NCBI GenBank assembly: GCA_001897435.1
Contig: MKSV01000003.1
Location: forward strand, 557,393-621,392
From: Acidobacteriales bacterium 59-55
GTDB lineage: Bacteria > Acidobacteriota > Terriglobia > Terriglobales > Acidobacteriaceae
Direction of reading: 5' to 3'
DNA: 64,000 nt
Part shown: piece after piece, positions 42,760 to 50,831 of the stretch
How positions within the stretch are numbered: position 1 is the first letter of the stretch
How the letters are laid out: every line of letters starts with the position of its first letter
Program-made: the position numbers and the translations under genes
Notes under the pieces: generated by a model
What the model was told of the DNA's origin: nothing
Seen by the model: only the letters and a program-made list of their open reading frames with translations
Databases searched by the model: none

Positions 42760-45700
42760 ATGAGAACGTCATGCATAAGGATTTCCCCCAACGCTGGGAT
42801 TTTGCGGCGTATCCCCTTCTTCTTCCTTCTGTGCGTCATGCTGTGGACCGGACCCGTTCACGCGCAGGTTAACGCAACCATCTCTGGAACGGTGAAGGAC
42901 AGCGCCGGTGCCGCCATCGTCGGCGCGGCCGTCACAGTAACCAGCCTCGAGAACGGAACGCACCGGACCACGACCACCGACCGCGAAGGAAACTTCCGGG
43001 TTCTCTCCCTGCCTCTTGGGCCGCAGGAGGTCAAGGCGGAGCGGCCCGGCTTCAAGGCAGCACTCCGCACCGGCATCAACCTGGAGGTGGGACAGGACGT
43101 CGTCGTCAACTTGACCCTTCAGGTCGGCGAGGTCTCGCAGCAGATCACCGTCTCGGGAGAGGCTCCGCTTATCAATACCACCAACGCCCAGGTCTCGGGC
43201 TTCGTTGGCGAACGCGAGGTCAAGGATCTTCCGCTCAACGGCCGCAGTTGGGACAACCTCATCGCGCTCAATCCCGGCGCCATGAACTTTGCCCTCAAAA
43301 GCGCCAACACAACGACCAGCAGCGGGCACACTTTCACCGTGGCCGGACAGCGCCCGATGGACAATCTGGTTCTTCTGAACGGCATCGAATACGCCGGATC
43401 GAGTCTGGTCGGAGTAACGCCGGGAGGCGTCAGCGGCGGTCTGCTCGGAATCGACGCCGTGCGCGAGTTCAACGTGCTGACCGACACCTACCCGGCGCAG
43501 TACGGAAAGCGTTCCGGCGGCCAGATCAGCGTGGTCACACAGTCGGGGACCAATCAGTTGCACGGCTCGCTCTTCGAGTTCATCCGCAACAGCGCAGTGG
43601 ACGCGCGCAACTACTTCGACCAAGGTTCGGTTCCGCCGCTCAGGAGAAACCAGTTCGGCGCATCGCTGGGAGGGCCGCTCAAGAAGGACCGGCTCTTCCT
43701 GTTCGGCAACTTCGAGGGCTTCCGCCAGGTGCTGGCCCAGAGCAACGTGGCCGTGGTCCCCGACGAGCAGGCGCGGCAGGGACTGCTACCCGATGCCTCC
43801 GGAGCATACAAGCCGGTTCCAAACCTGGTTCCGGCCATGCTGAAATATATGACCTTCTGGCCGGTGCAGAACGGTCCGGAGCTGACGGTCAACGGACTGC
43901 CCAGCGGCACCGCGCTCTCCTACAGCAATCCGCGGCAGACGATTAACGAGGAGTTCGGCACCATCCGCGCCGACTATACCCCGCGGGACCGCGACTCGCT
44001 CGCCGTCTCCTATACGATCGACAACGGAACCAGCCTCACCCCGCTGGGCGATCCATTGTTCGGATCGTCCCTGCGCCTGCGCAGCCAGGTGGCCAGCGTC
44101 CAGCAGACGCACCTCTTCTCCTCTCGCACGGTCAACACCTTCCGGGCCGGCTTCTCGCGCGCGACCTTCGACTACGACTCCTTTTCCCTTACACCCATCG
44201 CTCCCGAGCTCTCCTTCGTCACCGGCGAGGCCCCCGGCGGAATCGTCATCGGCGGCGGTCTGACGACCACCGGCCTCGCCGCCATCACTCCCGCCGGCCC
44301 CAACAACGCCGCCAACGTCCGGACTCACCGAAACCTCTTCACATGGTCGGACGATCTTCAGGTAGTCAGAAATCGCAACCAGTTCGCCGCCGGGGTCTGG
44401 TTCCAGCGCGTGCAGAGCAACGACGACACGGTCTCGGGCACGCTGGGACTGGCCAACTTCTCGAATCTGCAGACATTTATGCAGGGCACCGTGAGCAACT
44501 TCAACGTCGTTCCCAGCCGAACCGGACTGGGCTGGCGAAGCCTACTGGGAGCGTGGTACTTCGAGGACACCATCCGCCTGCGCCCGAATCTCAGCCTCCA
44601 GGCCGGCATCCGGCACGAGTTCACCACCGGATGGAACGAGGCCAAGGGACGGGCCGCCAACTATATTACTGACGCCCAGGGCATCCTTCTGACAACTCCG
44701 CGCACAGGCGGTTCAGCGCTGACCGAGAACAATGCAAAGTGGCTCTTCGAACCCAGGATCTCGCTCGCATGGGACGTCTTCGGCGACGGCAGAACGGCGG
44801 TGCGCGCCGGCTTCGGCACCCATTACTCCCTGCTGGACAGCCTCACCAAGCTCGATGGGATTCCCCCCTACAACGGCACGCTTGCCTTCGCGAATGTCCC
44901 GTTGGCCTCGATTACGCCGATCGTTCCCGGAACGCCGCCCAATCCCTCCTGCGGCCCGGGCGTTCCCGCGCCCTGCATCACCTATGCGCCGCAGGGAGTG
45001 CAACCCGACGTAAAAACCCCGGCGGTCCAGCAGTGGAGCCTGCGGGTGGAGCAGCAGTTGGATAAGCAGACGGCACTCCGCATCGGATACATCGGCTCGT
45101 TCGGATATCACGAACTCATCAGCATCGACCCCAACACGGTTCCCGCCGAGATATGTTCCAACCCGGCGGGCTGCCAGTCCGGAGGCATCGGCGCAGCCAA
45201 GGGCAACGTGGCTGAAGGAATGCAATATATCCCCGTTGCCAGCGGCAGACCCAATCCTTACCTGTCGGGCGGATTCTTCTGGTACTCGAAGGGCAACAGC
45301 AGCTATAACGCGCTCCAGGTGGATCTCGTCCGGCACCTCGGCCGCGGGTTGCAACTTCGGGGAAACTTCACCTGGGCCAGAAATCTGGACCTGAACTCGG
45401 CCGTGCAGGGAGCGCAGGCCAGCAACCAGGCCCAGATGGTCATGGACCGCAACGACCTGCACCGGGACTGGGGGCCGTCCGCGCTGGGAGTCACCGCGCA
45501 ATCCAATATCTTCTGGACCTATAAGCTTCCCTTCGGCAGAGGCCAGCAGTTTCTCGGTGGCGCATCAGGTCTCGAAGAGAAGCTCGTCGGCGGCTGGCAG
45601 TTCAACGGAATCACGACCCTGCTGAGCGGCTTCGCCTTCACCCCGCAGACTGGCTCGAACCGGTCCGGCAACGGCGATACCCGCAACCCGGACCGCCCCT

Positions 45701-46053
45701 CCCTCAACCCCGATTTCACCGGCCCCGTCATCCTCGGCAAGCAGGCGAAGTGGTTCGATCCTAATGCGTTCGTGATGCCCGCCGCCGGAACCTGGGGAAA
45801 CGTAAGCCGGGGAAGCTTCCGTGGTCCGGGACTCGCCGAGGTCGACCTGTCGCTGTTCAAGACCACGACGCTGACCGACCGATTGAGCGCCGAGTTCAGG
45901 GCAGAGTGCTTCAACGTGCAGAACCGGGCGAACTTCGCCACGCCCAATGCGATCGTGTTCTCGAAGGGAGCGATCAATCCGTCGGCAGGATTGATCTCAA
46001 GCACAACGACAACATCGCGGCAGTTCCAACTGGGAATGAAGCTGATCTTCTAA
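42760..46053 (+). CDS. TonB-dependent outer-membrane receptor, Oar-like (receptor 2)
   Basis: 1097 residues. A hydrophobic leader ends near VHAQVNAT (residue 36). Residues about 38-120 are the carboxypeptidase-regulatory-like domain (ATISGTVKDSAGAAIVGAAVTVTS ... FRVLSLPLGPQEVKAERPG). The plug holds VKDLPLNGRSWDNLIALNPGAMNF and VREFNVLTDTYPAQYGKRSGGQISVVTQSGTNQLHGS, and the barrel ends FQLGMKLIF. It follows the sorbosone-dehydrogenase-like gene by 14 bases. The ligand is unknown; a sugar or aromatic glycoside would fit the neighbours. Confidence 0.93.
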   Translation: MRTSCIRISPNAGILRRIPFFFLLCVMLWTGPVHAQVNATISGTVKDSAGAAIVGAAVTVTSLENGTHRTTTTDREGNFRVLSLPLGPQEVKAERPGFKAALRTGINLEVGQDVVVNLTLQVGEVSQQITVSGEAPLINTTNAQVSGFVGEREVKDLPLNGRSWDNLIALNPGAMNFALKSANTTTSSGHTFTVAGQRPMDNLVLLNGIEYAGSSLVGVTPGGVSGGLLGIDAVREFNVLTDTYPAQYGKRSGGQISVVTQSGTNQLHGSLFEFIRNSAVDARNYFDQGSVPPLRRNQFGASLGGPLKKDRLFLFGNFEGFRQVLAQSNVAVVPDEQARQGLLPDASGAYKPVPNLVPAMLKYMTFWPVQNGPELTVNGLPSGTALSYSNPRQTINEEFGTIRADYTPRDRDSLAVSYTIDNGTSLTPLGDPLFGSSLRLRSQVASVQQTHLFSSRTVNTFRAGFSRATFDYDSFSLTPIAPELSFVTGEAPGGIVIGGGLTTTGLAAITPAGPNNAANVRTHRNLFTWSDDLQVVRNRNQFAAGVWFQRVQSNDDTVSGTLGLANFSNLQTFMQGTVSNFNVVPSRTGLGWRSLLGAWYFEDTIRLRPNLSLQAGIRHEFTTGWNEAKGRAANYITDAQGILLTTPRTGGSALTENNAKWLFEPRISLAWDVFGDGRTAVRAGFGTHYSLLDSLTKLDGIPPYNGTLAFANVPLASITPIVPGTPPNPSCGPGVPAPCITYAPQGVQPDVKTPAVQQWSLRVEQQLDKQTALRIGYIGSFGYHELISIDPNTVPAEICSNPAGCQSGGIGAAKGNVAEGMQYIPVASGRPNPYLSGGFFWYSKGNSSYNALQVDLVRHLGRGLQLRGNFTWARNLDLNSAVQGAQASNQAQMVMDRNDLHRDWGPSALGVTAQSNIFWTYKLPFGRGQQFLGGASGLEEKLVGGWQFNGITTLLSGFAFTPQTGSNRSGNGDTRNPDRPSLNPDFTGPVILGKQAKWFDPNAFVMPAAGTWGNVSRGSFRGPGLAEVDLSLFKTTTLTDRLSAEFRAECFNVQNRANFATPNAIVFSKGAINPSAGLISSTTTTSRQFQLGMKLIF

Positions 46054-46061
46054 GGAACCTC

Positions 46062-46163
46062 TGATTAAGTCCGGCTCTGTTAAGGGCACGACTTCAGTCG
46101 TGCCATAAGTAACTTGTCTGCATTGCGGCTTTAGCCGCTGAGGGAATGTTCAGGACTTAATCA
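46062..46163. repeat. REP-like double hairpin, copy 2, inside 11-bp inverted repeats
   Basis: TGATTAAGTCC (46062-46072) and GGACTTAATCA (46153-46163) bound the unit. Inside are GGCACGAC-TTCA-GTCGTGCC (46085-46104) and GCGGC-TTTA-GCCGC (46125-46138). It starts 8 bases after the TonB-receptor stop. The loops match copy 1 at 7743-7798 while the stems differ by paired changes. A partial left end (CTGACTAAG ... CTCTGTCAAGGGAACGGC) occurs at 26040-26075. Confidence 0.85.
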
Positions 46164-46173
46164 AACCTTCCCT

Positions 46174-46189
46174 AAAGCATTTTTCCTGT
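46174..46189. repeat. Single arm of the 4.5-kb inverted-repeat element
   Basis: AAAGCATTTTTCCTGT, one mismatch to the arm at 4544-4559. It directly abuts the 3' end of the enolase-superfamily gene. The partner arm is missing here. Confidence 0.7.
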
Positions 46190-46192
46190 AGA

Positions 46193-47302
46193 TCAGGCGG
46201 CGTCATCAGCCGTTACCGCAAGATGGCGGCTCGCAAGCTGTTCGACGGCGTCCCACTGGATGGAGATGCCGACTCCGGGCTCCTCGCTGGGGCGCATCTC
46301 CCCGTTCTCGACAACGGGGACGTTCCGCAGCAGCCGGTCCAGCGGGTCCGCGCCCGACTCCGGCGGTATGACTTCAACCCCCTCGACGGCGGGGAAAGCA
46401 CACGCGAGATGGATATGCAGCGGCCAGAAGACATGCGGGAGCACCGTCCTGCCCGCAGCCCCGGCGAGGTGGATCGCTTCGACCGCGCCCGTGATGCCTC
46501 CCACGGTCGTCGCATCGGCGCGATAGATATCGATGCCGCTCACCAGATCGGAGATGGCGTGCCGCCCGAAGACATCCTCCCCGGCGGCGATGGGCGTCGC
46601 CAGATCCTGCCGCAGTTCGTGGGTGAAGCGCCAGTCCGACGCGGCAAAGGGGTCTTCGAGAAAGTTCAGCCCGAGTCCATCCAGGCTGCGGCAGGTTCGC
46701 TTCGCCTCGTTCAGCGAAGTCCAGCTCCAGTGGGCGTCGGCTGCCACCTGGCCGGGCATCTTCACCGTCGCGGCCGAGGCGTACCTCAGATCGAAGTCCG
46801 GGGAGTCGCCTTTCAGCATGATCTTCACGCGGCGGCAGCCCGTGTCGCGCATACGGGCGATCTCGTCGGCCACATCGGGAATCGAGCGCTGGTCGATGTA
46901 ATAACCGGCCACCTGCATCACCTCGGCAGAGTCGCGAAGGCCGCCGAGGTATTGAAAGAGAGGCTGCTTCGCCTGCTTGCTCGCGATATCCCACAGCGCT
47001 ATGTCGATCAGGCTAAGCCCCCTGGTCAAAGCGGCGCGCGCGGGAACGTTCGACTGCTCCAGGTCGAACATCACGCGCCTTCTCATCTCCGCGTCCTTGC
47101 CGACAATCTTCCGCGCCATGCTGCTCAGGGTCTCGAACAGCGGTGTTCCGCGAGGATAGCCGATCGCCTCGCCCGCTACTCCCGACTCGGTTTCGACGCG
47201 AAGGACAACATAGTCCCGCGTGCGTATCTCGATCGGACCCAGCCGTAAAACACGAGGAAGAGGGATGGGGCAATCGGCAATTTGAACTCTGGTGATCTTC
47301 AT
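46193..47302 (-). CDS. Enolase-superfamily (mandelate racemase/muconate lactonizing type) enzyme
   Basis: 369 residues from ATG 47302; an ATG nine codons upstream (47329) is possible but MKITRVQIADCPIPL is the usual family start. The capping domain covers about 1-120 and the barrel follows. Metal ligands are D189 (AADAHWSW), E216 (NFLEDPFA) and E242 (AAGEDVFG). H290 (VLPHVFW) and D263 (YRADATTVGG) fit the His-Asp base pair of the mandelate-racemase subgroup. K160 is present, but the second Lys of the usual K-x-K is Met. It is probably a sugar-acid dehydratase or racemase. It is divergent from the VOC-SDR genes. Confidence 0.87.
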   Translation of the reverse strand: MKITRVQIADCPIPLPRVLRLGPIEIRTRDYVVLRVETESGVAGEAIGYPRGTPLFETLSSMARKIVGKDAEMRRRVMFDLEQSNVPARAALTRGLSLIDIALWDIASKQAKQPLFQYLGGLRDSAEVMQVAGYYIDQRSIPDVADEIARMRDTGCRRVKIMLKGDSPDFDLRYASAATVKMPGQVAADAHWSWTSLNEAKRTCRSLDGLGLNFLEDPFAASDWRFTHELRQDLATPIAAGEDVFGRHAISDLVSGIDIYRADATTVGGITGAVEAIHLAGAAGRTVLPHVFWPLHIHLACAFPAVEGVEVIPPESGADPLDRLLRNVPVVENGEMRPSEEPGVGISIQWDAVEQLASRHLAVTADDAA

Positions 47303-47544
47303 GAGGGCCTTGGCGAACGGAATTTTCAATTGCTTGTCTATCGAGCTTCTTAGTAGAAGCTCCGTATAGGACTCTCCAATAGAACCTTATATATAATGTT
47401 TGCCGAAGTCATTAATCAAGCACATTATGATATGTGGATCAAATAATGATATTTAAAGTAGCCAAGAACTCTTTATTTATTAATAACAAGATCTTTTCCT
47501 TATCTATATATAGGTAGGCTTCACGGCTCGCAAAGGAGGATATA
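47303..47544. promoter_or_regulatory. AT-rich divergent control region
   Basis: This 242-bp gap between the enolase-superfamily gene and the VOC gene is much richer in A/T than anything around it. It contains the inverted repeat GAGCTTCT-TAGT-AGAAGCTC (47343-47362), the pair CATTAT...ATAATG near 47423-47448, and CTATATATAG (47504-47513). These are candidate operators and -10 elements for both directions, perhaps for the IclR protein encoded at 49 kb. Confidence 0.6.
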
Positions 47545-48102
47545 TTGTCATCCCAATCCGCTGCATCGCCCTCGAAGGGATTGCCCGGTCTTCGCGGCAC
47601 GGAACACGTCGGCTTCACGGTGCCCGACCTGGACGAGGCGACCTCGTTCTTTGTGGATATCCTCGGCTGCGAGTACATGTTCGAACTGGGTCCCTTTGTC
47701 GCCGAGGATGACTGGATGGCCACCCACCTCAACGTTCATCCCCGCACCGTGATGCGCCGGCTGCGATTCTTCCGCTGCAGGCAGGGGGCGAACTTCGAGA
47801 TCTTCCAGTACGAGTCGCCCGACCAGAATCCGATCCAACCGAAGAACAGCGACATCGGCGCCTTCCATCTCGCCTTCTATGTCGACGACTTCGACGCCGC
47901 GGTCGCCTATCTTTCAGAGAAAGGCGTGCGCCTGCTGGGTAAGCCGACGGTCAGATCGAGCGGGCCGAACGCCGGGCAGACATGGATCTACTTTCTCTCT
48001 CCCTGGGGCATGCAGTTCGAGCTGGTCAGCTTTCCCAACGGCAAGGGATACGAGGCTACCACCACCTCGCGGCTCTGGCATCCGGCAAACCCTTCCGCTT
48101 AG
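47545..48102 (+). CDS. VOC (glyoxalase/dioxygenase-like) protein
   Basis: 185 residues starting at TTG 47545. The start is decided by AAAGGAGG four to five bases upstream, an unusually perfect ribosome site. One long VOC module is visible: LRGTEHVGFTVPDLDEATSFFVDILGCEYMFELGPF, an internal IGAFHLAFYVDDFDAAVAYLSEKGVRLLG, and the end TWIYFLSPWGMQFELVSFPNGKGYE with the Glu that would bind metal. H21 (TEHVGF) and H112 (AFHLAFY) fit the other ligands. It is followed 37 bases later by an SDR gene. The reaction is unknown. Confidence 0.87.
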   Translation: MSSQSAASPSKGLPGLRGTEHVGFTVPDLDEATSFFVDILGCEYMFELGPFVAEDDWMATHLNVHPRTVMRRLRFFRCRQGANFEIFQYESPDQNPIQPKNSDIGAFHLAFYVDDFDAAVAYLSEKGVRLLGKPTVRSSGPNAGQTWIYFLSPWGMQFELVSFPNGKGYEATTTSRLWHPANPSA

Positions 48103-48139
48103 AGTAGTTAAAACAAAAAAGAGAGAGGGACGCTCACCG

Positions 48140-48919
48140 ATGGACTATCAACTTCAGGGCAAACTCGCCTTCGTTAATGCCGGCGCTCACGGAATCGGCG
48201 AAGCCATCGCCGACCTGCTGACCGCCGAAGGAGCGAGCGTCATCGTTGCCGACTCCGATGCCGCCGCTCTCGATGAAAAAGCGCATCGCTGGTCCGGCGT
48301 CGTGGCGGCAAATCTCGCAACTGCCGACGGCGTGGAGCACGCAACCTCTCACGTGCTCTCCGCATTCGGTCGCGCACCCGATATCCTGATCAACAATCTC
48401 GGTGTAGGCACGGCGTCGTCCTTCGAAGAAATCTCCGATGAAGACTGGGCGCGCAGCATTGAGATCAATCTGATGGGCTGCATCCGCACCTGCCGCATCC
48501 TGGTTCCGCGCATGGCCGAACTCGGCTCGGCATCGGTGGTCAACATGGGCTCCGATCTGGCCAAGCAGCCCGAGCCCACGCTGATGGACTATGGAGCGTG
48601 CAAGGCGGCGCTGCTCTATCTGACCAAGGCGCTGGCCACGCAGTATGCTCCGCGCGTTCGCGTCAATGCGGTGCTGCCGGGTCCGATCTGGACGAGGATG
48701 TGGACGCGCCCCGGAGGCATCGTCGATCAACTGGTCGCGAGCTATGGCGTCGACAGGGAGGCTGCGGTAAAGCGGTTTCTGGAAGAGCGGCACATGCCTC
48801 TCGGCATCGGAGAGCCGAGCGATGTAGCGAATGCGGTGGTCTTCCTCGCCTCGCCGCTGGCGAAGTTTATTACCGGTTCCAGTCTCGATATCGGAGGCAC
48901 GCTGCGCGGTCTTGTGTAA
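48140..48919 (+). CDS. Short-chain dehydrogenase/reductase (SDR A)
   Basis: 259 residues from ATG 48140. The NAD(P) loop is NAGAHGIGEAIA near residue 13, the structural motif is INNLGVG where NNAG is usual, the catalytic Ser is in VVNMGSDLA and Y-x3-K is in MDYGACKAALLYLTKAL. It is co-transcribed with the VOC gene upstream. In enolase-superfamily sugar-acid pathways an SDR often oxidises the dehydrated keto-acid, so a role next to the divergent enzyme is a reasonable guess. Confidence 0.88.
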   Translation: MDYQLQGKLAFVNAGAHGIGEAIADLLTAEGASVIVADSDAAALDEKAHRWSGVVAANLATADGVEHATSHVLSAFGRAPDILINNLGVGTASSFEEISDEDWARSIEINLMGCIRTCRILVPRMAELGSASVVNMGSDLAKQPEPTLMDYGACKAALLYLTKALATQYAPRVRVNAVLPGPIWTRMWTRPGGIVDQLVASYGVDREAAVKRFLEERHMPLGIGEPSDVANAVVFLASPLAKFITGSSLDIGGTLRGLV

Positions 48920-49004
48920 CTGCGCCGAACGGATCATTACGCCTGAATGACTACGCCCTCTGCTGCAACTCGCGCAGAGACGGTATCTCAGGCAGCGCCA
49001 TCGA

Positions 49005-49805
49005 TCAGCCCTTGAGTTGAGCCACCTTCAACAAGGCATCGAGGTAGCGATCGAAGTTCGCATCGAAGCGGCCGCTGGGAACGGAGATTCCCAGCGCGAA
49101 GCGGCCGCGAAGCCCTTCGATGGGCACCGCCATGCAGCGAAGCCCTTCATTGAACTCTTCGTTGTCGCAGGCATAGCCGCGCTCGCGGATCTGTTCGAAC
49201 TCCTTCATCAGCTCTTCGCGATCCGTAATCGTCTTGCTGGTTCTTGCCGTAAGGGTATGGTTCTCCAGATACCGCTCGCACGCCGCCGGCTCCATGAATG
49301 CCAGCAGCAACTTTCCTGATGCCCGCGCATGCGCGTGTCCGCTGTAGCCCTGAGGAATCTCGGCAGCTCGAACCGGAGATTCACCGCGTGCTGTCGCGAG
49401 CGCGACGATCTCTCCGTTGACCCAGCCGCCCGCATAGGCGGTCTCGCCCGTGGCTGCCACAATCGCTCTTACCCGCTGAGCAAGATGTTCGGGAGTGTCT
49501 AACTGACGACGGAATCCTTCCGCGATCGAAAGCGCAGCGAGCCCCAGCACATATCGATTGCTGTCGTTCTTTCTAATGATTCCAGTCGCGGACAACGTAT
49601 GGATGAGGTGATAGGTCACCTGGCGGGAGAGGCCCACCTTCTCCATGATCTCTTTCGTCTTGAGTCCGTTGGGGCTGTCGGCAATCGCCAACAGGATCGA
49701 CACGGTCCGCACCGCAGACTGGATGCGCGGCTTCGGATCGCCTTTTTCGGTCGAGGAAGCGGCCACAGCGCTCTCATCTGACGTCTCTATGGCACTTGCA
49801 TGCAC
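49005..49805 (-). CDS. IclR-family transcriptional regulator
   Basis: About 266 residues from GTG 49805; GTG 49766 is also possible, and the frame stays open to a poor TTG at 49820. The winged helix is IQSAVRTVSILLAIADSPNGLKTKEIMEKVGLSRQVTYHLIHTLSATGII (about 28-80). The effector domain contains ASGKLLLAFMEPAACERYL, RGYACDNEEFNEGLRCMAVPI and RFALGISVPSGRFD. It stands between SDR A and SDR B in the catabolic island and is the obvious candidate regulator of it. Confidence 0.9.
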   Translation of the reverse strand: MHASAIETSDESAVAASSTEKGDPKPRIQSAVRTVSILLAIADSPNGLKTKEIMEKVGLSRQVTYHLIHTLSATGIIRKNDSNRYVLGLAALSIAEGFRRQLDTPEHLAQRVRAIVAATGETAYAGGWVNGEIVALATARGESPVRAAEIPQGYSGHAHARASGKLLLAFMEPAACERYLENHTLTARTSKTITDREELMKEFEQIRERGYACDNEEFNEGLRCMAVPIEGLRGRFALGISVPSGRFDANFDRYLDALLKVAQLKG

Positions 49806-49958
49806 GCCGGTTGCCCCCAATCCAGTATAGAGTATTCGAATCTATTTCGAGTTGCCAACCATCCTATACTGCCTGGCCATTGCGTATTGCTATCCTCGTG
49901 TAACTTAGCCTGCGAAGCCATGAACTCAGGCTGCGAAACTACGATTTCCGCGTGGGTC

Positions 49959-50690
49959 TTAGCTCATGTACCAGCCGCCATTGATATTGATCGTCTGCCC
50001 GGTGATGTAGCCGTTGCCCGCAAGTAACACAGCGGTATGGGAGACCTCTTCGACCGAACCGAAGCGTCCCACAGGCAGAAGCGTCGGCTTCAGTTGTTCT
50101 TTGCTTAAAACCATATCCGTCGCAATCAGAGCGGGTGCGATGGCATTTGCCGTAATGCCCTCCTTTACCAGAAGGTTGGCATAGCTATGAGCCAGGCCAA
50201 TCATGCCCGCCTTGCTGGCCGCGTAGTGCGGACCGATCACTCCACCGGTCTGCGCAGCAATGGATGACAGCATGATGAGCCTTCCCCACCTTCGCTTCCT
50301 CATGCCCGGGATCACTGCCTGAGTTACAAGAAAAGCAGAGGTAAGGTTGGCAGTGACGACATGGTTCCAATCCTCAAGGCCCAACTGATCGAGCGGCGTG
50401 ATTGGATTGATGCCTGCATTGTTGACCAGGATGTCGATCTGTCCCAGATACGTCTCTGCCTCGGTGACGAGCCGCGTTACTTCATCTTCCTTCGATACGT
50501 CTGCCTGAACGGCGATAGCTTTACGTCCGATTGCCGCAATCTGCTCGACGACCTCGTCGGCCTGCGCGCGCGCGCTCAGATAGTTGATCGCAACATCGCA
50601 GCCCGCCTCTGCGAGCGCAAGCGCGATGCCGCGACCTATGCCGCGAGAGCCTCCCGTGACCAGCGCCTTCTTTCCTGTCAGCTCTCCCAT
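49959..50690 (-). CDS. Short-chain dehydrogenase/reductase, FabG-like (SDR B)
   Basis: 243 residues, with GGAGG eight bases upstream of the ATG. All classical SDR motifs are standard: VTGGSRGIGRGIA, LVNNAGIN, MLSSIAAQTGG (Ser) and HYAASKAGMIGLAHS (Y-x3-K). The end GNGYITGQTININGGWYMS is FabG-like. It is separated from the large minus-strand operon by the terminator at 50764-50795 and lies upstream of the IclR gene, with which it may be co-transcribed. Confidence 0.9.
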   Translation of the reverse strand: MGELTGKKALVTGGSRGIGRGIALALAEAGCDVAINYLSARAQADEVVEQIAAIGRKAIAVQADVSKEDEVTRLVTEAETYLGQIDILVNNAGINPITPLDQLGLEDWNHVVTANLTSAFLVTQAVIPGMRKRRWGRLIMLSSIAAQTGGVIGPHYAASKAGMIGLAHSYANLLVKEGITANAIAPALIATDMVLSKEQLKPTLLPVGRFGSVEEVSHTAVLLAGNGYITGQTININGGWYMS

Positions 50691-50763
50691 CGACCATCCT
50701 CCCGTTGCCTATCCATATTAATCGCTGCTCCCGTTGCCTATCTGTCTATGAAGTGCTGACGGG

Positions 50764-50795
50764 CAAAGCCTCCCGCTTTTTGCCGGGAGGCTTTG
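50764..50795 (-). terminator. Terminator closing the large minus-strand operon
   Basis: CAAAGCCTCCCG (50764-50775) and CGGGAGGCTTTG (50784-50795) form a perfect 12-bp stem with an 8-base loop. The stem ends carry A/T pairs, so it can work in both directions. It starts 36 bases after the stop of the TIM-barrel/ThuA gene. Confidence 0.8.
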
Positions 50796-50831
50796 ACTGA
50801 GATTGATCTCCTTTGGTGCGGTTTGTTCGAT

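Noticed and set aside
50764..50795. Idea that the hairpin here belongs to the REP-like family
   Set aside because: It is a simple 12-bp stem with no second hairpin and without TTCA or TTTA loops; it fits a terminator better.
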